Source of the DNA: Prosthecobacter sp.
Lineage (GTDB): Bacteria > Verrucomicrobiota > Verrucomicrobiia > Verrucomicrobiales > Verrucomicrobiaceae
Assembly (NCBI RefSeq): GCF_014879935.1
Contig: NZ_JACSRD010000177.1
Coordinates: 1-39,439, forward strand
Direction: 5' to 3'
DNA: 39,439 bases
How positions within the stretch are numbered: the stretch's first letter is position 1; each line of letters opens with the position of its first letter. Positions 33,834 through 39,439 of this stretch are shown one piece after another. The notes under the pieces were generated by a model, which was not told where the DNA came from, ran no database searches, and was given only the letters and a program-made list of their open reading frames with translations. The position numbers and the translations under genes were made by a program.

Positions 33834-33859
33834 TGAAATTCTTGCCAGCACTCTGTAAA
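33834..33859 (+). promoter_or_regulatory. Possible ECF-type promoter before the sigma factor gene
   Basis: TGAAATTCTT (33834-33843) followed by CTGTAAAG (33853-33860) lies immediately before the ATG at 33868. A similar layout, TGAAAAAAAA...CTTCACGCGGC followed by CTGTAAT, occurs at 39248-39275 near the right edge. The shared features are an A-rich TGAAA block and CTGTAA. If CTGTAA is a -10 element, transcription would start almost at the ATG and the sigma mRNA would be leaderless. Confidence 0.35.
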
Positions 33860-33867
33860 GACACCCG

Positions 33868-34605
33868 ATGGCCGTGCCGAATGACCCCGCGACCACCGCG
33901 TCCCGTGCTCGTTTTGACACGACGCGGTGGAGCCTCGTCGCCGCCGCTGACAGCAAGCACTCGGACGTGGCCGGTGAGGCACTGAACGATCTCTGCCGCG
34001 CCTATTGGCGGCCGATTTATGCTGAGATTCGTCGGCGGGGTCATGCGGCGGATGCTTCGCAGGATCTGACGCAGGATTTTTTTGCGCGGCTGCTGCGGCA
34101 TGAGGCTTTTGGCAGGGCGGATCGGGAGAAGGGGCGCTTCCGCACCTTCCTGCTCGGCGCACTGGATTTCTTCCTCATTGATCATTTGAGGAGCAAACAA
34201 GCGCTGAGGCGCGGTGGGGGTGAGATCCTGCTGCCGTTCTCCACGCAGGAAGGTGAGAGCTGGTTTCGTGAACAGCCGGCGTATGGAAGCACGCCTGCGG
34301 AGGCCTTTGATCAACAGTGGGCTGTGGTCCTGATGGATCGCGCACTGGAGGCGCTGCGGGATGAGTATCGAGCCACGGGGCGTGAGAATGTCTTTACGGC
34401 GGTGGAGCCGTTTCTGACCGCCGACTCAGGCGCGGACGGCTACGAGGAGGTTTGCGGGCAAATCAGTCTGACCCCCCAGGCATTTGCCGTCGCCGTGCAT
34501 CGGGTGCGGCGGCGTTTTCGTGCCTGTGTGCGGGAGCAGGTCGAGAGGACGGTGCGCGATCCCGCCGAGGCGGCTTTGGAGATGAAACATTTGTTCGGCC
34601 TTTGA
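33868..34605 (+). CDS. ECF-like RNA polymerase sigma factor (planctomycete/verrucomicrobial type)
   Basis: This 245-residue sigma factor has the signature FDTTRWSLVAAA (16-27). Region 2 follows (EALNDLCRAYWRPIYAEIRRRGH, DASQDLTQDFFARLL, EKGRFRTFLLGALDFFLIDHLR), then region 4 near the C-terminus (YEEVCGQISLTPQAFAVAVHRVRRRFRACVREQV). Such factors in Planctomycetes and Verrucomicrobia lie beside Ser/Thr kinases and are thought to be controlled by them, not by classical anti-sigma factors. Only 4 bases separate its TGA from the GTG of the first kinase gene, so the two are probably one operon. It probably directs transcription of a still unknown target set, possibly including itself. Confidence 0.9.
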   Translation: MAVPNDPATTASRARFDTTRWSLVAAADSKHSDVAGEALNDLCRAYWRPIYAEIRRRGHAADASQDLTQDFFARLLRHEAFGRADREKGRFRTFLLGALDFFLIDHLRSKQALRRGGGEILLPFSTQEGESWFREQPAYGSTPAEAFDQQWAVVLMDRALEALRDEYRATGRENVFTAVEPFLTADSGADGYEEVCGQISLTPQAFAVAVHRVRRRFRACVREQVERTVRDPAEAALEMKHLFGL

Positions 34606-34609
34606 CCGC

Positions 34610-37036
34610 GTGAACGCCGACACCTCCAACTGCCTCTCTTGCGGCACGCCGATCACGGCGGAGGTGCTCGGTGGTAAATGCCCGGCGTGCTTGAGAAGGA
34701 TCGCCCTTTTTGAGCCCAGCTTGCCGGAGGACACGCTATTGGATACGCCTATGCCACGGCGGCAGACCGGCTGGGAGCCGCCCACGGTGCAGGAGGTGGC
34801 GGCGCTGCTGCCGAAGGGATTTTACTCGGTGGAGACCTTCATCGGACGCGGTGGCATGGGCGCGGTTTACAAAGGCACCCAGACGGTGCTGAAGCGGCCG
34901 GTGGCGATCAAGATCATGCGCCAGGACCAGGCGGTGGATGCGGAGTTTCGCCTGCGCTTTCTGCGGGAGGCGCAGACGCTGGCGCGGATGAGCCATCCGG
35001 GCATCGTGAATGTGATCGACTGCGGTGAGGCGGGGCCGGACATGCTTTTCATCGCGATGGAGTATGTGGAGGGCACCGATCTGATGGAGGTGCTGGCCGC
35101 GAATCCGATGACCGAAGACATGGCTTTGGAAATCCTGCCGCAGATCTGCGAGGCGCTGCAATTTGCGCACGAGAACGACATCGTGCATCGCGACATCAAA
35201 CCCTCCAACATCCTGATCACAAGCGATGGGCGGGTGAAGCTGGCCGACTTTGGTTTGGCGAAGCTGATGGACCCTGGCAGCACGCTGCTGACGCGCTCGA
35301 ACGTGGGCATGGGCACACCGGACTACGCCGCGCCGGAGCAGTTCATGCCGGGGGCCGCGGTGGACCTGCGGGCGGACATTTATGCGCTGGGCGTGCTCAT
35401 TTACCGCATGATCACGGGTGATTTGCCGCGCGGCGCCTGGAAGCCGCCGTCCCACAGCGCGGCGGTGCATCCGAAGTGGGACGAGGTGGTGCGTCAGGCC
35501 ATGCAGCCCCGCCCGGAGGAGCGCCACAGCAGCGCCAGCCTGGTGGGCGCGGACCTGGTGAAGATCAGCACGCTGCGGAAGCTGTCCTCCGGTGTTTCCC
35601 CACACAAGCAGCCCCGCCGCAGCGGTCTCCGCTGGATCGCCAGTGCTGCCGTCATCGTGCTCGCTATCGTTGGCTGGCTCACGAAGGACAGTTGGAGTCC
35701 CAAACCATCCTTATCAGGAGGTCAAGGCACCTCCAGCGACCCCATTTCTTCCGCGCCCGGCACATCCGTTGATTTGATTGCCGAGACACGCGCCGATGTG
35801 CCTGCGGTGAAAGGAGACGCCTCGGCACTGACGGCAGTGGATTTCCAGGAGGACCAGTGGACCGATCTGCTCCCGCACATCGATCCCGCGCGGGATGCCA
35901 TCAGGGGAGCCTGGGAGAAAACGGAGGCAGGTCTTGCCTGCACGATGCCCTCGCAGTGGGCGCTGTGCTCGTTCCCGTTGCAGGAGCCGAAGGGGGATTA
36001 CGATCTGCGCTTCCGCGTGACGCGCGGTGATGGCTCGCACCTCGCGATGTTTTTCCTGTTCTGCAAAAACGGCGCCGGTGGTTATGCGCCCGTGGATTAC
36101 ATTGACAGTGCTAGGTCCGAGTTTGCCGATGGTCGGCGCGGTGCGGGCATCGAGAGCATCGGGCCGCCCATGTATGCGCCGGGCGGAGTGATGGCCCGCC
36201 GCGCGGAGTGGCTGCCGAAGGGGAAAACGGCAACGGTGCTGCTGCAGGTGCGTGAGGCGGTGGTGCGTCTCCTCGTGGACGGCACGGAGGCGTGTCGCTG
36301 GCCGGCAGAGTGGGCCAAACTCCGGCAACCGGGCGGCACGGGCGGGCCACTTTTCAAATCGCTGCCGCCGCAGCCCTTCTTCGGTGTCGGGATTTTCAAC
36401 TGCGCCGCCGTCTTCCATAAGATCGAGATGCGGCGCGTCCTGGCCACCGCGCCTGCGCTGGAAGCCACCCTGTCCGTGAACAACACCCCGCCGCCACCGC
36501 CCGCCTACCCCGAGCCAAAGCAGTGGGTGGATGCCACCAAAGAGGTGCGCGCGACTGTGCTGGCCGAAGACCGCGGCGAGGTGAATGGGGAGTGGCTGCA
36601 TGTGGCGAAAGCGGGCAAGGTCATTCTCGAAGACGAGCGCTCCTTCCAGGATGTGGCCCTGCGCGCCACTTACAAAGGACGGCTCTTTCTTGTGCTACGA
36701 GATAACCGGCTGAGGCACTATGTCGCCAATCTGAACCTTCAAACGGCCACAGTATGGTTTTGGTCTGCGGACGAAAAGGAGACTCCCGGCTTCACCCGGC
36801 AGCGGATTGACCTGGGGAGTGATTACGACCCAAAGCAGGAGCATGTGGCCACCTTTGTGGCGCGTGGGCCAAACCTGGAGTTCTGGATCGACGGGAAGCT
36901 CGTGGCCTCTCAACTCGATGAATCCCTTCCCGCCGGCTCCATGCATGTTCAAGTTTACAACCCGAATGAAGCTGCCGAGCCGTTGTGGATTAAAAAGGTC
37001 GAATACGGCGTGCTCGATGACGCGGCAAAGCCGTGA
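34610..37036 (+). CDS. Transmembrane Ser/Thr protein kinase with zinc ribbon (kinase 1)
   Basis: This 808-residue protein starts at a GTG four bases after the sigma stop. Order: a Cys4 zinc ribbon (Cys8, Cys11, Cys24, Cys27); a Hanks-type kinase domain (about 72-325) with GRGGMGAVYKG, Lys101, HRDIKPSN (Asp195) and DFG (213-215); a single membrane helix (about 341-357); and an exported part of about 450 residues. The exported part has two beta-rich, concanavalin/3-keto-disaccharide-hydrolase-like regions joined by a Pro-rich linker (NNTPPPPPAYPEP). All kinase motifs are intact. It probably senses an extracellular cue and phosphorylates the adjacent sigma factor or another target. It is 57 bases from kinase 2. 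Confidence 0.92.
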   Translation: MNADTSNCLSCGTPITAEVLGGKCPACLRRIALFEPSLPEDTLLDTPMPRRQTGWEPPTVQEVAALLPKGFYSVETFIGRGGMGAVYKGTQTVLKRPVAIKIMRQDQAVDAEFRLRFLREAQTLARMSHPGIVNVIDCGEAGPDMLFIAMEYVEGTDLMEVLAANPMTEDMALEILPQICEALQFAHENDIVHRDIKPSNILITSDGRVKLADFGLAKLMDPGSTLLTRSNVGMGTPDYAAPEQFMPGAAVDLRADIYALGVLIYRMITGDLPRGAWKPPSHSAAVHPKWDEVVRQAMQPRPEERHSSASLVGADLVKISTLRKLSSGVSPHKQPRRSGLRWIASAAVIVLAIVGWLTKDSWSPKPSLSGGQGTSSDPISSAPGTSVDLIAETRADVPAVKGDASALTAVDFQEDQWTDLLPHIDPARDAIRGAWEKTEAGLACTMPSQWALCSFPLQEPKGDYDLRFRVTRGDGSHLAMFFLFCKNGAGGYAPVDYIDSARSEFADGRRGAGIESIGPPMYAPGGVMARRAEWLPKGKTATVLLQVREAVVRLLVDGTEACRWPAEWAKLRQPGGTGGPLFKSLPPQPFFGVGIFNCAAVFHKIEMRRVLATAPALEATLSVNNTPPPPPAYPEPKQWVDATKEVRATVLAEDRGEVNGEWLHVAKAGKVILEDERSFQDVALRATYKGRLFLVLRDNRLRHYVANLNLQTATVWFWSADEKETPGFTRQRIDLGSDYDPKQEHVATFVARGPNLEFWIDGKLVASQLDESLPAGSMHVQVYNPNEAAEPLWIKKVEYGVLDDAAKP

Positions 37037-37093
37037 TTTGCACCCCGGCCTTTCCAAGCGGCACTTTCTGCGCCTTTCTTTGGCGCATCCACG

Positions 37094-39214
37094 ATGCCGT
37101 CCTCCCCGTCCAGTCCCGCAGCCTCTCCACATGATTGGGAGCCGCCCGCGATTTCCACCGTGGCCGCCATGCTGCCCGCAGGTGCCTACACGGTGGAGTC
37201 CCTCATCGGTCACGGCGGCATGGGAGCCGTCTATAGAGGCACGCAGCTCCGGCTCAAGCGGCCCGTCGCCATCAAGATCATGCGTCAGGATGTGGAGGCG
37301 GACGCGGACTTCAGCGCCCGCTTTCTGCGCGAGGCGCACACGCTCGCGCGGCTGAGCCATCCGGGCATCGTCAATGTCATTGATTGCGGCAAGGACGGCG
37401 CGGACCTCAGCTATATCATCATGGAGTTTGTGGATGGCACGGACCTCGCCGAACTCATGCGCTCCGGCCCGCTGACCGAGGAGCGTGTGCTGGAGCTGCT
37501 GCCGCAGATGTGTGACGCGCTCCAGTTCGCCCATGACAACGGCATCATCCATCGTGACATCAAGCCCTCGAACATCCTCATCGGGCGCAACGGGCGGGTG
37601 AAGCTGGTGGACTTCGGCCTCGCACGGCCCGTGGAGCCGGGTAGCACGCTCCAGTCAGGCTCGCACGTCAGCTCAGGCACCCCTTTTTACGCCGCGCCGG
37701 AGCAGCTCACTCCTAGCGCTGCGCTGGACCATCGCGCGGACATCTTCGCGCTTGGCGTGCTGCTCTATCAGATGCTCACAGGCCAGCTACCTCGCGGCGC
37801 ATGGCAGCTCCCCTCGCAGATCGCCGCCGTGAGCCGCAAATGGGACGCCATCGTGGAGCGCGCCATGCAGCAGCGTGCGGAGGACCGCCATGCCAGTGCC
37901 AGCCTGCTCCGTGCCGATGCGCTGGCGATCAGCACAGCAAGTGCATCCGCGAGCGAGGCCTGCGCTTCATCGCGCAGAAGTCTTCGCCTTCCCTTGATGG
38001 CGTGCGCTGCGTTTGTTGCGCTTGTCATCGCTGGCTGGTTCACCCAAGACCTATGGAAGACCGGGGCCGCTGCGGGAGGAGTTGCGACCACGCAACCACC
38101 ACCCTCCATTCCGCTGCCAGACCCCATCCGCATCTGGGATGCAGCGGACAAGATTCCCAAACAGCCCGGCGTGGCGTGGGAAGACGATGCGCTGCGGCTG
38201 GACAATACCTCCGTGAGCCAATCATTCCCTGCCGCCCATGAAATCGCAGTCAGGGCATCCATTCGCTTCAATCCAGACACTGCGGGCGTCAATATCAGCC
38301 TGCGGACGGCATTGGGCGATACCGGGCTTTATTTGCTGAGCGTGGACTTTGCGCAATCCGCGCTCGTTCTCCAAGTAATCGAGAAGCTGCACACCCAGCA
38401 GCGCTTTTTGAAGAAATGGGACCTGCCGCGGCAGTATCGCCCGGGCGAGTGGCTGCCCGTGGAGCTGCGGGCGGACGGCGGAGAGATCAGTGTCTCGCTC
38501 GAAGGCAGGCTGATGGGCAGCGTCCGCGATGATACCCACACCGCTTTCACCGTCTATACCCTCTGGAGCAAGCCCTACGCCCACTTCCGCGACATCGGGT
38601 ATGTGCCGCTGGGGCCAGAGCAGCAGGCACCGGACTCGGCCACGCCCACGCCCGTCTTCCTGAAGGAACCACCGCCGCAGCAACCCGTGCCCGCGCCCGC
38701 CGCCTGGGTGGATGTCACCTCCGCCGTGCAGACAGCCGTGGTAAGTGCAGGCGCGGGCACCGTCCGTGATGGACGGCTCCAGTTCACCCAGAAACACTAC
38801 CTGACTCTTCCGGACGGACTCATTCATGAAGATGTCGCCGTGCGCATGAAGCTCCGTGGCAGCGGCGGGATCGCCCTGCGTGCCATTCCAGGCTACCGCA
38901 GCTATCAGTCCGGCGTGGATCAGTATGGAGCTTCCTTGTGGTGCTGGGATGGTGGGTTGAACAAGCGAGTGCTGTTCGACCAGAAACTGCCCCTGACGCC
39001 AGACTTCGATCCCGCGCAGGACTACGAGCTGCTCATGGCCGTGCGCGGCGACCTCATCCAAGCCTGGGTCAACGGCAGGCTCATCGCCAGCCACCGGGAC
39101 AGCGACCTCAAGCAAGGCCGCATCCTCCTCTCCTTCACCGCCGCAGATGTCGGCTCCCCGCTGATGCCGAACCTCCAGAAGGTGGAATACGCCGTGCTGA
39201 AGCAGCAGCCGTAG
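37094..39214 (+). CDS. Transmembrane Ser/Thr protein kinase (kinase 2)
   Basis: This 706-residue kinase is a paralogue of the gene before it. It lacks the zinc ribbon but keeps the segment WEPPAISTVAAMLPAG that precedes the kinase domain in both. The domain has GHGGMGAVYRG, Lys61, HRDIKPSN (Asp155) and DFG (173-175), then a membrane helix (about 300-317). The exported half has a first beta-rich region unlike that of kinase 1. A last domain begins AWVDVTSAVQTAVVSAG and ends NLQKVEYAVLKQQP, which aligns with kinase 1 QWVDATKEVRATVLAED and KKVEYGVLDD. A Pro-rich linker precedes it. The pair looks like a tandem duplication followed by divergence of the sensory part. Confidence 0.92.
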   Translation: MPSSPSSPAASPHDWEPPAISTVAAMLPAGAYTVESLIGHGGMGAVYRGTQLRLKRPVAIKIMRQDVEADADFSARFLREAHTLARLSHPGIVNVIDCGKDGADLSYIIMEFVDGTDLAELMRSGPLTEERVLELLPQMCDALQFAHDNGIIHRDIKPSNILIGRNGRVKLVDFGLARPVEPGSTLQSGSHVSSGTPFYAAPEQLTPSAALDHRADIFALGVLLYQMLTGQLPRGAWQLPSQIAAVSRKWDAIVERAMQQRAEDRHASASLLRADALAISTASASASEACASSRRSLRLPLMACAAFVALVIAGWFTQDLWKTGAAAGGVATTQPPPSIPLPDPIRIWDAADKIPKQPGVAWEDDALRLDNTSVSQSFPAAHEIAVRASIRFNPDTAGVNISLRTALGDTGLYLLSVDFAQSALVLQVIEKLHTQQRFLKKWDLPRQYRPGEWLPVELRADGGEISVSLEGRLMGSVRDDTHTAFTVYTLWSKPYAHFRDIGYVPLGPEQQAPDSATPTPVFLKEPPPQQPVPAPAAWVDVTSAVQTAVVSAGAGTVRDGRLQFTQKHYLTLPDGLIHEDVAVRMKLRGSGGIALRAIPGYRSYQSGVDQYGASLWCWDGGLNKRVLFDQKLPLTPDFDPAQDYELLMAVRGDLIQAWVNGRLIASHRDSDLKQGRILLSFTAADVGSPLMPNLQKVEYAVLKQQP

Positions 39215-39247
39215 GCAGCGCGGCAAATCCTCCAGGATTCCGGCTTG

Positions 39248-39275
39248 TGAAAAAAAACTTCACGCGGCCTGTAAT
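39248..39275 (+). promoter_or_regulatory. Second CTGTAA-type promoter candidate at the right edge
   Basis: TGAAAAAAAACTTC (39248-39261) is followed by CTGTAAT (39269-39275). It has the same two blocks as the site before the sigma factor gene. It lies 33 bases after the kinase 2 stop and points out of the window, so it may drive the next gene or operon. The match is by eye. Confidence 0.35.
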
Positions 39276-39392
39276 CGGCCCGCAGTGTTTCCGAAAAGCG
39301 GCGGTGAATCATGTCATCGCGTTCCCATCTCGGCGGTTCCTGCGTCCCGTGCCCCACCCATTCGGGTAATTGGCCTTCCACGGCCCCGTCTA

Positions 39393-39439
39393 ATGGCCTG
39401 GATGGAAATCAGCGCGGATGGAGATGCCCCCAGTGACCA
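39393..39439 (+). CDS. Possible start of the next gene (partial)
   Basis: An ATG at 39393 opens a frame that runs to the window end (MAWMEISADGDAPSD). It follows the CTGTAA-type promoter candidate by about 115 bases. Only 15 codons are visible, there is no ribosome site, and no family can be named. Confidence 0.2.
   Translation, partial: MAWMEISADGDAPSD

Noticed and set aside
39312..39436. Frame from the ATG at 39312 as a real gene
   Set aside because: It ends after about 41 codons with a low-complexity Ser/Pro/Gly/Cys translation and no family.

Overview
The window is a GC-rich piece of a bacterial chromosome, most likely from the phylum Verrucomicrobiota (Prosthecobacter/Verrucomicrobium-like). 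No rRNA is present, so this placement is inferred from gene content: a planctomycete/verrucomicrobial cytochrome-DUF1549-DUF1553 protein, sulfatases of the N-sulfoglucosamine and arylsulfatase type, an ECF-like sigma factor with the TTRWSLV signature next to transmembrane Ser/Thr kinases, a large RGG/GPGG-rich protein, and REP-like palindromes. Shine-Dalgarno sequences are weak or absent at most starts; the clearest is at the 34-residue AURKAIP1/COX24-like gene.

Layout. 1-93: probable transposase C-terminus. 349-12278, all minus strand: Cu(I) P-type ATPase; four REP-like palindromes; PSCyt1/DUF1549/DUF1553 protein with two repeat elements inserted in frame; HNH-derived small protein; large TPR protein; AURKAIP1/COX24-like protein; hisG; two sulfatases. 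12462-13679: metK, with a promoter-like site upstream and a strong terminator downstream. 13911-21642, plus strand: a nine-gene membrane-lipid cluster, mostly joined by overlapping stop/start codons. Its order is acyl desaturase, FAD amine-oxidase-like enzyme, DUF1365, cyclopropane-fatty-acid-synthase-type methyltransferase, DUF1475, DUF2062, DUF1295, coclaurine-N-methyltransferase-like methyltransferase, secreted TPR protein. 21656-28252, minus strand: endonuclease/exonuclease/phosphatase lipoprotein, transketolase, GxDLY/SGNH hydrolase, small secreted protein, ssb. 28365-34605: xer recombinase, phosphatidylserine decarboxylase, RGG-rich protein, folP with an overlapping histidinol-phosphatase-like gene, and the sigma factor. 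34610-39214: two tandem transmembrane Ser/Thr kinases.

The most interesting unit is the lipid cluster. A desaturase would make a double bond in an acyl chain. An FAD enzyme and a CFA-type methyltransferase, domains that are fused in plant cyclopropane synthases, would then modify it, with DUF1365, DUF1475, DUF2062 and DUF1295 partners and a second SAM-dependent methyltransferase. metK, the source of SAM, lies just upstream but behind its own terminator. The product is unknown; cyclopropane, methyl-branched or furan-type chains are all possible. The second notable unit is the sigma factor with two kinases whose ATP-binding halves are near copies but whose extracytoplasmic halves have diverged.
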